DNA of 44,857 nt, taken from positions 1-44,857 of the forward strand of contig JABFSA010000122.1 in assembly GCA_013140775.1 (NCBI GenBank). The letters run 5' to 3'. The DNA is from Acidobacteriota bacterium. Lineage in GTDB: Bacteria > Acidobacteriota > Vicinamibacteria > Vicinamibacterales > UBA2999. The notes beneath the pieces are model-generated. The model made no database searches. It was not told the DNA's origin and saw only the letters and a list, made by a program, of their open reading frames with translations. The translations under genes were made by a program, and so were the position numbers. Below are positions 18,591-27,048 of the stretch, in pieces. Within the stretch, counting starts at the first letter, position 1. The number at the start of each line of letters is the position of its first letter.

Positions 18591-19822
18591 GCGTCGGTAC
18601 GGGACGCGTGCTCCGCATGGCCTATCTGGTCGCCAGCGTCGCCGGCGTCGGGTTCTTCGCACTGTCGGTGGTGTTGCTCGGCTACTGGCCGAAGCAGGTG
18701 CTCGACGCGCAGACGCGCGCGATGGGTCCTGAGTTCGTCCTGGAGTTGACGCCGAGCGCCACTCGCGGCCGCGCGGTCTATGCGCGGGAGGGGTGTGCCT
18801 ACTGCCACACGCAGCAGATCCGCTACCTTGCGTCGGACCACGCGCGTTTCGGCGCCCCGACCCTGGCGTGGGAGACGCGGCGCGACTATCCCCACCTGTG
18901 GGGAACACGGCGCATAGGTCCGGATCTCTCACGTGCCGCGGGGACGCGTCCCGACGACTGGCAACTCGCGCATCTCTTCGCGCCGCGCGCTCTCGTCGCG
19001 CAGTCGGTGATGCCCGCGTACACGAGCCTCTTCGACGGCGCGCCTGACCGTCCGCGCCAGGAGGCGCGCGACCTGGTCGCCTACCTCAACACCCTCGGCC
19101 GCGCCCGCGAGCTCGCCGGAGCCGAAGGCGAGTCGCGCGCGCAGCAGGCGTGCAACTGCGCAGACGATGAGATGGCGCAGATGGCGTTTCATGGGTCACT
19201 GAACACGCATCCGGCGCAGGCGAGGCGGACGCGCGAGGCGCCGATGCTGCCAGACGCCGGCGACCTGCCGCGTGGACAACGGCTGTACGCGGCGCGCTGC
19301 GCCAGTTGCCACGGCCCTCGAGGCGAAGGCGACGGTCCGGGTGCGGTGGCGCTGCTGCCTGCGCCGACCAACGTGACCGAACACGAATACGCGTCAGCAC
19401 GGATCGGTGCGGCGCTCTGGAACGGCGTGGCCGGGACGGCCATGCCCGCGTGGCGCGACTATTCGCCTGAGGATCTGGCGGCACTGGTGGCGGCCGTACG
19501 CGCGCTCAGCGCGCCCGGGACCGAGGCTGAGTTACCGGCCGGGCTGCTCGAGCGCGGCCGGCAGACGTATCGCGAGCATTGTGTGCAGTGCCACGGTGAG
19601 CGCGGCGATGGTGCGGGCCCTGCCGCGGCAGAGTTGACGATCGCCCCGGCTGACCTGACCAGTGGCCGCGCCACGCTTGCCCGGACAGTAGCGACGCTCC
19701 GCAGCGGCATCCCCGGGACGCCGATGGCGCCGTGGACGGCACGGCTCGCCAACGCCGATCTGATCGCCGTCGCCCACTACGTGCGCAGTCTGTATGAACC
19801 GGCGGCGGGAGCCGCACGGTGA
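18587..19822 (+). CDS. ccoO: CcoO fused to two CcoP-like cytochrome c domains (three haem c)
   Basis: A 411-aa protein. It has an N-terminal membrane anchor (about 12-33) and a CcoO domain with CAYCH at 70-74, the conserved TQQIRYLASDHARFG context and a VMPAY methionine at 142. Two class-I cytochrome c domains follow, with CASCH at 228-232 and CVQCH at 312-316 and Met ligands in GTAMPAW and GTPMAPW. In standard cbb3 operons the two-haem part is a separate CcoP, and no ccoP gene is present here. The fusion probably supplies the whole electron-entry wire to CcoN. It overlaps ccoN (ATGA) and the next gene (GTGA), so stoichiometric translation is expected. Confidence 0.9.
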   Translation: MSVGTGRVLRMAYLVASVAGVGFFALSVVLLGYWPKQVLDAQTRAMGPEFVLELTPSATRGRAVYAREGCAYCHTQQIRYLASDHARFGAPTLAWETRRDYPHLWGTRRIGPDLSRAAGTRPDDWQLAHLFAPRALVAQSVMPAYTSLFDGAPDRPRQEARDLVAYLNTLGRARELAGAEGESRAQQACNCADDEMAQMAFHGSLNTHPAQARRTREAPMLPDAGDLPRGQRLYAARCASCHGPRGEGDGPGAVALLPAPTNVTEHEYASARIGAALWNGVAGTAMPAWRDYSPEDLAALVAAVRALSAPGTEAELPAGLLERGRQTYREHCVQCHGERGDGAGPAAAELTIAPADLTSGRATLARTVATLRSGIPGTPMAPWTARLANADLIAVAHYVRSLYEPAAGAAR

Positions 19823-20001
19823 TTACAGATGCGATCGTCCTGTCGTCGATCGTCCTGACGGGCGCCTTCGCTGCGGCCTGGCTCGTCTTCCCCGCGCTAC
19901 GGGCGAGGATCGAACGTCCGAAGTACCAGTTTCAGGAGGCGGTGCAGCAGTATGATCGCGCCCAGCACGGCGATCGCGCAGCCGGGGGAGCCGCTTCATG
20001 A
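19819..20001 (+). CDS. CcoQ-like single-helix small membrane protein
   Basis: A 60-aa peptide starting at GTG 19819 inside the ccoO stop codon. It has one membrane helix (about 5-26, IVLSSIVLTGAFAAAWLVFPAL) followed by a charged cytoplasmic tail. Size, topology and position after ccoO fit CcoQ/FixQ, which stabilises cbb3 oxidase, although sequence similarity in this family is weak. Its stop overlaps the next start (ATGA at 19998). It is probably real because of the overlaps on both sides. Confidence 0.65.
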   Translation: MITDAIVLSSIVLTGAFAAAWLVFPALRARIERPKYQFQEAVQQYDRAQHGDRAAGGAAS

Positions 20002-20969
20002 ACGAGTCCGACAATCACCCCGATCGTAGCGGCCTGGTACTGCCGATCCTTGCGTCGGCCGCCATTGGTGCGATCGCGATCGGCGTCGGGTTGTATGCCG
20101 CCGGGCGAACGCCGGCCGAGAGCACCGCCGCCGCAGTTCCAGCCATTGCCACCGAGGAGTACGGACGCCAACTGGTGGCGCACACCGCGGAGCTGCTGGG
20201 TCCGGATCAGACCGATCCGTCGCGCCGCCTGACGGATAGCCGGCTCAATTGCGCCTCGTGCCATCTGAGTGCTGGCACCGAGCCCGGTGCGCTGACGCTG
20301 CTGCAGACCGACGAGCACTATCCCCGCTTCTCCGGGCGTGCCGGTGGGATGACCGACATCGAGGACCGTATCAACGAGTGCATGCAGCGCAGCATGAACG
20401 GCCGGCCGCTGGCGATGGACAGTCCCGAGATGATCGCCATCGCCACCTATCTGCGATCGCTCGGCGCGATCTATGAGGCCACGGGCACCGCGCAGCGCCA
20501 GGCCAACGATCCGCCTGCGTTCACGACGCCGAAGCGCGCCGCGAATCTCGCCAGCGGCGAGCGTGTGTTCGATGAACGCTGCCGCATTTGCCACGGACCC
20601 GACGGTCAGGGATTGCTGGCCGCGGAGGAGCGTCGCAAGGGATATCTGTTTCCGCCGCTGTGGGGTCCGGATTCGTTCAACAACGGTGCGGGGCTGCACC
20701 GGGTGTTGACGGCGGCGCGGTTCATCAAGGCGCGCATGCCGCTCGGCGAGCCGACGCTCTCAGACGACGAGGCGTTCGACGTGGCGGCATTCATCAACTC
20801 GAAGCCGCGACCGGAGATGGCCGGCCTGGAGCGCGACTATCCGGATCGCGCCCTGAAGCCGATCGACAATCCGTACGGACCATTTGCCGACGACTTTCCA
20901 CTTGAGCAGCACCGGTTCGGGCCGTTCCAGTCGATCGCCGCGTTCTACGAAAGTCAAAAGCGTCCGTGA
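19998..20969 (+). CDS. Membrane-anchored dihaem cytochrome c, thiosulfate dehydrogenase (TsdA/SoxA)-like
   Basis: A 323-aa protein with an N-terminal anchor or uncleaved signal (about 13-35). Haem sites are CASCH at 85-89 and CRICH at 195-199. Between them is EDRINECMQRSMNG with Cys118, the motif that supplies the unusual cysteine axial ligand in TsdA/SoxA-type cytochromes. Met247 in KARMPLG is a plausible ligand for the second haem. TsdA joins two thiosulfates into tetrathionate and releases two electrons. As the last gene of the DsrE-cbb3 operon it could pass these to the CcoO fusion. It could instead act on tetrathionate or another sulfur donor. Substrate is inferred; the dihaem family is clear. 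Confidence 0.82.
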   Translation: MNESDNHPDRSGLVLPILASAAIGAIAIGVGLYAAGRTPAESTAAAVPAIATEEYGRQLVAHTAELLGPDQTDPSRRLTDSRLNCASCHLSAGTEPGALTLLQTDEHYPRFSGRAGGMTDIEDRINECMQRSMNGRPLAMDSPEMIAIATYLRSLGAIYEATGTAQRQANDPPAFTTPKRAANLASGERVFDERCRICHGPDGQGLLAAEERRKGYLFPPLWGPDSFNNGAGLHRVLTAARFIKARMPLGEPTLSDDEAFDVAAFINSKPRPEMAGLERDYPDRALKPIDNPYGPFADDFPLEQHRFGPFQSIAAFYESQKRP

Positions 20970-20988
20970 GCAAGGGGGTGACGATCGC

Positions 20989-21037
20989 TCACCCCGTCGT
21001 GAAGCTCACCCGTTCTACATTTCGAGCGAGCGCAGGC
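20989..21037 (+). pseudogene. Short remnant of a second Uma2-family gene
   Basis: Bases 20989-21010 match the start of the Uma2 remnant at 15495-15516 (codons for HPVVKLT). They are followed almost directly by 21013-21037, which matches its later FYISNERR segment (15743-15767) with one base difference. Everything between has been deleted. The two matching patches keep order and orientation, so this is a decayed paralogue and not chance. It lies 20 nt after the TsdA-like gene, so Uma2 debris stands on both sides of the operon. Confidence 0.7.
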
Positions 21038-21132
21038 GCTCGCCGTGTCTCAAGCAACCTGCTGTGAACTTCTTCGGTCCTGGCGATGGGGGAGGAAACA
21101 CCAGGAAGCGCCAAGGGGCTAGAATGCGGGAG

Positions 21133-21360
21133 ATGTCTACTATCGATAGCGCCGCAGCGCGAGCCGCCGAGCGCCGTTCTCGGTGGCGAGGCGGCCGGAC
21201 GTCTTTTGCCCAGGCGGTCGAGCAGGACCTTGCCTTCTGGCAACAGATACCGGGTGGCGAGCGTCTGAATGCCGTCTGGGCGCTGGCGATGGAGTGGTAT
21301 GGAACAGCTGAATCTCCCACAGGACTTCGTCGATCTCCTGGAGGCATTCGGCCACGCTGA
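21133..21360 (+). CDS. Small protein paired with nucleotidyltransferase
   Basis: A 75-aa protein of unknown family, starting at ATG 21133 with GGGAG directly before it. The first part is basic and helical (RAAERRSRWRGGRTSF), then comes FWQQIPGGERLNAVWALAMEWYG, a pattern I associate with small partners encoded just before AbiEii-like nucleotidyltransferases. The last 15-20 residues look less natural because they overlap the next gene in another frame for 62 nt. A late frameshift is possible. Antitoxin or partner function is only suggested by position. Confidence 0.55.
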   Translation: MSTIDSAAARAAERRSRWRGGRTSFAQAVEQDLAFWQQIPGGERLNAVWALAMEWYGTAESPTGLRRSPGGIRPR

Positions 21361-21769
21361 GGTTCGGTATCTGATCATCGGTGGTTACGCGGTCGGCTAT
21401 CACGACCGTCCCCGTACCACGAAAGATCTCGACGTCCTGCTCGACCCAGACCCGGACAATATTCGGCGCGCGTGTCACGCCCTGCTTGGCTTTGGCGCCC
21501 AAACCGATATTGCTGCCCACCTGGAGGCCGCTGGCGAAGACGAGGTGGTGTGGATGGGACATCCACCCGTCCGGGTGGACTTCCTCAAGGATGCGCCTGG
21601 GGTGGATTTCGGCACAGCGTGGGCGCGTAGAGCGCTTGCGACCTGGAACGGAGTTTCAGTCGCCGTACTCTCTCGCGAGGATCTGATTCAGTCAAAGCGG
21701 GCGTCGGGACGCGAGCAAGACATGATCGATGCCCGGAACCTGGAACGCGCGCGACCAGGCCAGACGTAG
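21299..21769 (+). CDS. Nucleotidyltransferase-fold protein (AbiEii/MNT-like)
   Basis: A 156-aa protein from ATG 21299 (MEQLNLPQDFVDLL). It shows the minimal nucleotidyltransferase pattern: RYLIIGGYAVGYHDRPRTTKDLDVLL, where GG and the D-x-D of KDLDV form the metal site. A third acidic strand, VRVDFLKD, follows. Such proteins transfer nucleotides to RNA or protein and are often toxins or parts of small toxin-antitoxin pairs. The overlap with the upstream 75-aa gene supports a two-gene unit. It could also be a single-domain housekeeping enzyme of unknown target. Confidence 0.8.
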   Translation: MEQLNLPQDFVDLLEAFGHAEVRYLIIGGYAVGYHDRPRTTKDLDVLLDPDPDNIRRACHALLGFGAQTDIAAHLEAAGEDEVVWMGHPPVRVDFLKDAPGVDFGTAWARRALATWNGVSVAVLSREDLIQSKRASGREQDMIDARNLERARPGQT

Positions 21770-21847
21770 GCAATACGACGCGCCGTTCTCGTTCTCTTCA
21801 TGTACTCTGCGCCCGGTAACTGCGCCCTTCCGTCAGGAGATCACGAT

Positions 21848-22750
21848 ATGAAGCGACTTCGACTCATGGCCCTCTGCGGCGCCCTGGTCCTCGGTGCTGC
21901 GTCAGCGTACGCACAGCAGGACTTCAGCAAGGTCGAGATCAAAGCCAACCGCGTGAGTGATTCGTTTTATTCACTGGACGGCCAGGGTGGCACGATTGGT
22001 GTCTTGATCGGGCCCGACGGCGTCTTCATGGTGGACACGCAGTTCGCGCCACTCAGCGAGAAGATTGCCGCGGCTGTCAAGCGGCTGACACCGCAGCCCA
22101 TCAGGTTCATCGTGAACACTCATGTGCACGGTGACCACACCGGCGGTGACGAAAACTTTGCAAAGATGGGCGCGACCATCATCTCGCGAGAGGAACTACG
22201 CTTCCGTCTGGCGCACCCCAACCCGCTCGCCAACGGTCAACCTGGCGTCGCGATGCCAGCCGTGGGTCTCCCTCGGCAGACGTACCGCGACCAGCTCACG
22301 CTCCATATGAATGGCCAGGAAATCCAGATGATCGCCATTCCGCGCGCACACACCGACGGCGACACGATGGTCTACTTCCCAGGCCTCGACATCATCATGA
22401 CCGGCGACTTCTACCGCGCCATTCAGTATCCGAACGTGGACCGCGGTAACGGAGGCTCTCTGCAGGGTCTCATCGACGGTCTGGGCGTGGTGATCGGGCA
22501 CGCGGGGCCCAATACGAAGGTCATTCCCGGACATGGGCCGACAGTCGATCGGGCGGCTGTGATGGCGCACCGCGACGTGGCACTTGCGGTTCGCGACCGC
22601 GTGGCCTCGCTCATTGCGCAGGGCAAGAGCGAAGACGAAGTTGTCGCGGCCAAAGTCACTGCGGACCTGGATGCGAAGATCCAGGAGCCTGGAACGACAG
22701 GCGAGCGATTCGTGCGTCAGGCGTACGCGGATCTGAAGGCGACTCGATGA
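21848..22750 (+). CDS. Exported MBL-fold metallohydrolase
   Basis: A 300-aa protein. ATG 21848 is chosen because AGGAG lies a few bases upstream and a Sec signal peptide (residues 1-23, ending AYAQ) then starts at Met1. The metallo-beta-lactamase fold is shown by NTHVHGDHTGG (His92, His94, Asp96, His97), PRAHTDGDTMVYFPGLDIIMTGD and VIPGHGP, giving a two-metal site. This is the broad periplasmic MBL group often annotated as cyclase or hydrolase. Nothing in the sequence fixes the substrate, and beta-lactam hydrolysis should not be assumed. It is probably transcribed alone. Confidence 0.88.
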   Translation: MKRLRLMALCGALVLGAASAYAQQDFSKVEIKANRVSDSFYSLDGQGGTIGVLIGPDGVFMVDTQFAPLSEKIAAAVKRLTPQPIRFIVNTHVHGDHTGGDENFAKMGATIISREELRFRLAHPNPLANGQPGVAMPAVGLPRQTYRDQLTLHMNGQEIQMIAIPRAHTDGDTMVYFPGLDIIMTGDFYRAIQYPNVDRGNGGSLQGLIDGLGVVIGHAGPNTKVIPGHGPTVDRAAVMAHRDVALAVRDRVASLIAQGKSEDEVVAAKVTADLDAKIQEPGTTGERFVRQAYADLKATR

Positions 22751-22872
22751 CTGCGTGCAGAAGGGGTGGTCGGTCACCTGGTGTGCGGAAGAGAACAGTC
22801 ACGTAGCCACGACCCTTGCTAGCATCGGGGAATGGGATCGCGAGCGGACCTCGTCTGTGAAGGCACGAACAC

Positions 22873-23253
22873 GTGATACGAGCGTGGATCGAGCGTCGTT
22901 GGAGGAACACCCGGAACGCTCAGGCGACTGCGTCCCCGCCCATCGTTGCCAGGGCGCTGGGCGCCGTGCCGGCGAAGTACGTGGCCCTTCACAAGTACCT
23001 CACGGAGCGATTCGCGGACGCGGTCACGATGAGCTTCACACAAATGGAAGATGTGATTGGCTCGGAGCTTCCGGCGGTGGCTCGCGTCGAACCGGACTGG
23101 TGGACCACGCAGACCCCGTCCCGGGATCACCTCCACACACAGGCATGGGTGCTCGCCGGTCGAACTGCGGAGCCCCAACTCGGAGCGCAGATCGTGCGGT
23201 TCGAGCGCGGTCCGTCGATCTCGCCCACACGACACCCCGTTACCGCTCCGTAG
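22873..23253 (+). CDS. DUF7662-like domain protein
   Basis: A 126-aa frame. Residues about 34-112 (KYVALHKYLTERF, VTMSFTQMEDVIGSELP, WWTTQTPS, AWVLAGR, AQIVRFER) follow the pattern of small proteins I know as DUF7662. That pattern is Y-L-hydrophobic, then FxxIExxIGxxLP, then WW and AW..AG. The domain's function is unknown. The start is uncertain: GTG 22873 opens the frame, but an internal GTG just before PAKYVALHK would fit the domain edge better. No clear ribosome site was found for either. It converges with the ferritin-like gene, with 48 bp between. Confidence 0.6.
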   Translation: MIRAWIERRWRNTRNAQATASPPIVARALGAVPAKYVALHKYLTERFADAVTMSFTQMEDVIGSELPAVARVEPDWWTTQTPSRDHLHTQAWVLAGRTAEPQLGAQIVRFERGPSISPTRHPVTAP

Positions 23254-23301
23254 TCCGCCGCTCTTTGTCGGTGGACCGATTCCGAGCGGAGCTCGCGCTT
23301 A

Positions 23302-23760
23302 TCAGCTCTTTGCTGACACGTCCGGCGCATCCTCGCCGAGCGCATTCGCCAGATCGGTCTGGTGCTCCTGTTCCTGACGCAGGATGTCGCGAATGTCTTC
23401 GGCGATGGCGTACTCGCCGAGTGACTCGCACTGCTTGACCCGCTCACGATACGCACGGATGGTGGCGTTCTCGTTGTCGAGGTCCGCGCGCAGCATCTCT
23501 TTGGCCTTCTCCGACACCTTCACCGGCAGCACAGTCGTCGTCGGCATCCCGCCCAGGTAGTCGATGTGCTTGGCGACGGTGATGGCATGTGCCAGCTCTT
23601 CGCCAGCATGGACCTCGAGCTCCTTGGCAATCGCCATGTACTCGGCGCCCTTGAGCACCTGCGAGTAGATGACGTACGCAATGATGGCCTGGTACTCACG
23701 AGACAGGTCCTCGTTGAGCCCTTTGATGAGCTGCTGTCGAGCGGAATCAGTTTTCGCCAC
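23302..23760 (-). CDS. Ferritin-like/bacterioferritin-type protein
   Basis: A 152-aa all-helical protein starting at GTG 23760 with AGGAG about 8 bases upstream. Ferroxidase-type ligands occur in the four-helix order: Glu in LSREYQAI, HAGEELAHA (E, E, H), E in DNENATIRAYRERV, and RQEQEHQTDL (E, H). It belongs to the ferritin-like superfamily with bacterioferritin-type helices. It probably stores or detoxifies iron in the cytoplasm. No axial-haem methionine is obvious to me, so a haem-free ferritin-like protein is possible. Confidence 0.88.
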   Translation of the reverse strand: MAKTDSARQQLIKGLNEDLSREYQAIIAYVIYSQVLKGAEYMAIAKELEVHAGEELAHAITVAKHIDYLGGMPTTTVLPVKVSEKAKEMLRADLDNENATIRAYRERVKQCESLGEYAIAEDIRDILRQEQEHQTDLANALGEDAPDVSAKS

Positions 23761-24093
23761 GTGGTGATCTCCTGTTCAGTAGGCCGACGGACGCGCCCCG
23801 AACCGAGGCGCACCCTCTCCAACCGATGCGGAGCAAGACCGATGCCCGTTCTGGACTGGGGTCAGACCGCCCGCACGAACGATTGAGCTCGTGCGATCGG
23901 CAAAATCAGGCGGCCGCCATCGGAGTTTTACAACGCTCCGGGCACGCCGCCCGGCCTGCGATGACCGGATCTGCCAGTCCGAGCCTCGAGACCGAATCCC
24001 GTCAGAAGCCTCATTTTGGTCGATTGACACGCTGTGGACGGCGTGTTTCACTCCGGCACCGGTTTCCTGTCACTTGAGCACTGGAGTCACACG
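23761..24093. promoter_or_regulatory. Divergent intergenic region with a sigma70-like promoter for the TonB receptor
   Basis: No gene is supported in these 333 bases. On the plus strand TTGACA at 24024-24029 is followed after 17 bases by TTCACT at 24047-24052. This has a good -35 and a weak -10, placing a transcript start about 35 bases before the TonB receptor ATG. Promoters for the ferritin-like gene must lie on the other strand, but I see no strong match. Confidence 0.35.
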
Positions 24094-27030
24094 ATGACGA
24101 AGTCCATGGCCCCATTGGTCCGCGCATTGGTCCGAGCGTCACTGTTGTTGCTGTTGCCAGCCCTTGCGTCCGCCCAGAGCAGCATTACTGGAGTGGTGCG
24201 TGACGCTTCGGGAGGGGTACTTCCCGGTGTCACCGTCGAAGCCGCAAGCCCCGCGCTCATCGAGGGTGTCCGCACAACGGTCACCGATGATCGCGGGATG
24301 TACCGAATCATCGAGCTCAGGCCGGGCACCTATACGGTGACCTTCGCCTTGCCCGGATTCCAGACGACGCGCGAGCAGAACCTGGAGTTGCCAACGGGCT
24401 TCACCGCCACGGTGAACTCGACGCTGTCGCTCGGCGCCCTCGAAGAGACGATCACGGTGACCCGCGACGTCTCGAACGTCGATACCGTGAACATCGCGGT
24501 GCGGGAGGTCTTGCCTCAGACCGAACTGGACTCGCTACCGCTCGGCGAGAGCATCGGGGCGCTGCGGAGTCTGGTGCTCGGTGCTGTCTACGTCGCCAGC
24601 CGCCAGGACGTCGGTGGCAACCAGGGCGAGAATCAGCAGAACTTCGCGGTCAACGGCGGCCGCGCCGGTGACTTCCAGCAGTTTCGTGACGGCATGCTCA
24701 CGAACAGCCTGATCTCAGCGGGCAACTGGCTTGGCACGCAGAACCCCTCGACGATTCAGGAGACCGTCGTTTCGACGAGCGGCTTCGGCGCCACGGCGCA
24801 GACAGGCGGGGCAGCCATCAACATGATCGAGCGCGAGGGTGGAAACTCCTTCAGCGGCACGTTCAACCTCGATGGCACCACCGAGAGCCTTCGCTCGAGC
24901 AACCTGACTGACGCGCTTCAGGGTCGCGGGGTGACGACGGACCCGTCCATCCGCCAGCGGTACGACGTCAACGGCGGATTCGGCGGCCCGCTCGTGCGCA
25001 ACAAGCTCTGGTTCTACTCAGGCGCCCGGCACTGGACGGCGTCCGACTATCAGCCTGGCAACTATTTCAACGCGACGCCGGGGACGCTGTTCTACACCCC
25101 CGACCAGAGCCGTCCGGCCTATTCGAACAACTACTACTCACAGGCGAGCACGCGTGTGACGTGGCAGGCCGCCCAGAAACACAAGTTCACCGGTCTCTAC
25201 GTGTGGGAGCGCAACTGCAACTGCATGTACACGATCGAGAGTGGAACGCTGGCGCCGGAGGCGGCTGGTAGTCACTTCTACTCGCCTAACCGGCGGTTCC
25301 AGGGTACATGGACGTATCCCGCTACCGACCGGCTGATGCTGTGGGCTGGTGTCACGGACATCTTCATCCGGCACAACAAGAAGCCGGAGGGCGGCGGCAA
25401 CGACACCCACCGCTCGATTCTCGACCAGACGCGCAACTACCGATACGGCGCGCCCGGCTCGGCCTTCGGCCTCCCGACCTCGTTCGGGTGGCAGAACATC
25501 GTGCAGCGGAACCAGAACTTCACGATGTCGTACCTGACTGGTGGCCACTACCTGAAGGCCGGCTTCACGATGATGCAGGGCAACTTCGACGCGAACCGGT
25601 GGATCGCCGACAACATGAGCTTCCGGTTCACCAACGGCGCACCGCAGTCGATCGATCTGTTCGCGGGCCCGTACATGTGGGCGGTCGAGACCGACTACCC
25701 GTCTGTGTTCGTCGAGGACCAGTGGACGCTCTCGCGGCTGACGCTGAACCTCGGCCTGCGGTACGACGGTCTGCGCGGCAACGTGCCGGCGCAGAGCCTG
25801 CCGGAAGGGCCGTTCCGCCCGGCGCAGGAGTTCGCGCCCGTGAAGAACTCGCCGAACTTCCACGACCTTGGACCGCGCCTCGGCTTTGCGTACGACCTGT
25901 TCGGCAACAGCCGCACGGCGCTCAAGGCATCGCTCTCGCGCACGGTGACGTTCATCGCGCCGGGACAGGTGCAGACCATGAGCAACCCGATCGGTCTCAT
26001 GGTCACAACGGTGAACCGCACGTGGAACGACAGCAACACGAACCTGGTGCCGGACTGCAACCTGCGGTCTCCTGACGCCAACGGCGAGTGCGGCGCCATC
26101 TCGAACAGGAACTTCGGCACCGTGGTCCCGGGAACCCAGCGGGACCCCGAGGTTCTGGAGGGCTGGCACAACCGTGAGTACAGCTGGCAGGGCTCGGTGT
26201 CGGTCGATCATCAGCTGCGCGAGAACGTCCGCATGAGCCTCGGGTACTTCCGCACCTGGTACGGCAACTTCCAGGTGACGGACAACCGGTCCGTGACGCC
26301 CGCTGACTACGATCCGTTCTGCTTCACCGCGCCCACCGACAGCAGGCTCCCGTCGGACGTCAGCGGGAAGCAGATCTGCGACCAGTTCGATTTGAACCCC
26401 GCGAAGTTCGGCCAGGTGGACAACATCATCGTCCACGCCTCGCGCTTCGGCGATCACACCGAGGTCTACAACGGTGTGACCCTCTCGATGAGCGCCAGGC
26501 ACGAGGGCTACTCCCTGGCTGGAGGCTTCACGATGGGCCGGTCGGTCATCGACGCCTGCTACGTCGTGGACACGCCGTCGCAGTACCAGTGCCGGACGAA
26601 CCCGACGTGGGGATCGGGCGCGCAGTTCAAGCTGCGTGGCCAGTTACCGCTGCCGTGGGGGCTGCAGGCGAGCAGCGCCTTCCAGCTCGTGCCGTCGATT
26701 CCCCTCGAGGCGAGCTACGTCGTGGGCAATGCGCAGGTGGCTTCGTCGCTCGGACGGAATCTGTCGGGCGGCGCCACAGCCAACCGCACGATCAATCTGA
26801 TCGACGCGGGCACCGAGTTCGCCGAGGGGTGGAACAGCCAGCTCGACTTCCGCGTGTCGGGGTCGTACGACGCTGGCGGTCTGCGCTTCCAGCCGAACAT
26901 CGACCTGTTCAACGCGTTCAACGCGAGCACCGTCCTCGGAACGAACACCCGTTACGGTCCCGCGTGGCAGAACGTCACCTCGGTGCTCGGCGGCCGTGTG
27001 GTGCGGCTGGGGATGCGCGTCAGCTTCTGA
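24094..27030 (+). CDS. TonB-dependent receptor with carboxypeptidase-regulatory-like N-terminal domain (Oar-like)
   Basis: A 978-aa outer-membrane protein from ATG 24094. It has a Sec signal peptide (about 1-27, ALASAQ), then a carboxypeptidase-regulatory-like beta-sandwich (about 28-110: ITGVVRDASGGVLPGVTVEA, TVTDDRGMYRIIELRPGTYTVTF). A plug domain follows (QNFAVNGGRAGDFQQFRDGM, TGGAAINMIEREGGNSFSGTF), then a 22-strand-type barrel ending in the aromatic C-terminus VRLGMRVSF. Acidobacteria carry many such receptors for large nutrients. The substrate is unknown. Two genes follow closely: a DUF6152 protein 18 bp downstream and a member of the SIGRW family, probably one transcript. Confidence 0.92.
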   Translation: MTKSMAPLVRALVRASLLLLLPALASAQSSITGVVRDASGGVLPGVTVEAASPALIEGVRTTVTDDRGMYRIIELRPGTYTVTFALPGFQTTREQNLELPTGFTATVNSTLSLGALEETITVTRDVSNVDTVNIAVREVLPQTELDSLPLGESIGALRSLVLGAVYVASRQDVGGNQGENQQNFAVNGGRAGDFQQFRDGMLTNSLISAGNWLGTQNPSTIQETVVSTSGFGATAQTGGAAINMIEREGGNSFSGTFNLDGTTESLRSSNLTDALQGRGVTTDPSIRQRYDVNGGFGGPLVRNKLWFYSGARHWTASDYQPGNYFNATPGTLFYTPDQSRPAYSNNYYSQASTRVTWQAAQKHKFTGLYVWERNCNCMYTIESGTLAPEAAGSHFYSPNRRFQGTWTYPATDRLMLWAGVTDIFIRHNKKPEGGGNDTHRSILDQTRNYRYGAPGSAFGLPTSFGWQNIVQRNQNFTMSYLTGGHYLKAGFTMMQGNFDANRWIADNMSFRFTNGAPQSIDLFAGPYMWAVETDYPSVFVEDQWTLSRLTLNLGLRYDGLRGNVPAQSLPEGPFRPAQEFAPVKNSPNFHDLGPRLGFAYDLFGNSRTALKASLSRTVTFIAPGQVQTMSNPIGLMVTTVNRTWNDSNTNLVPDCNLRSPDANGECGAISNRNFGTVVPGTQRDPEVLEGWHNREYSWQGSVSVDHQLRENVRMSLGYFRTWYGNFQVTDNRSVTPADYDPFCFTAPTDSRLPSDVSGKQICDQFDLNPAKFGQVDNIIVHASRFGDHTEVYNGVTLSMSARHEGYSLAGGFTMGRSVIDACYVVDTPSQYQCRTNPTWGSGAQFKLRGQLPLPWGLQASSAFQLVPSIPLEASYVVGNAQVASSLGRNLSGGATANRTINLIDAGTEFAEGWNSQLDFRVSGSYDAGGLRFQPNIDLFNAFNASTVLGTNTRYGPAWQNVTSVLGGRVVRLGMRVSF

Positions 27031-27048
27031 GCCGTGTATCCTTCGTCT

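Noticed and set aside
25138..26502. 454-codon open frame on the minus strand opposite the TonB receptor
   Set aside because: It lies wholly inside a clear receptor gene, and its translation is Val/Arg/Glu-rich with no recognisable domain. This is a normal antisense shadow in high-GC DNA.
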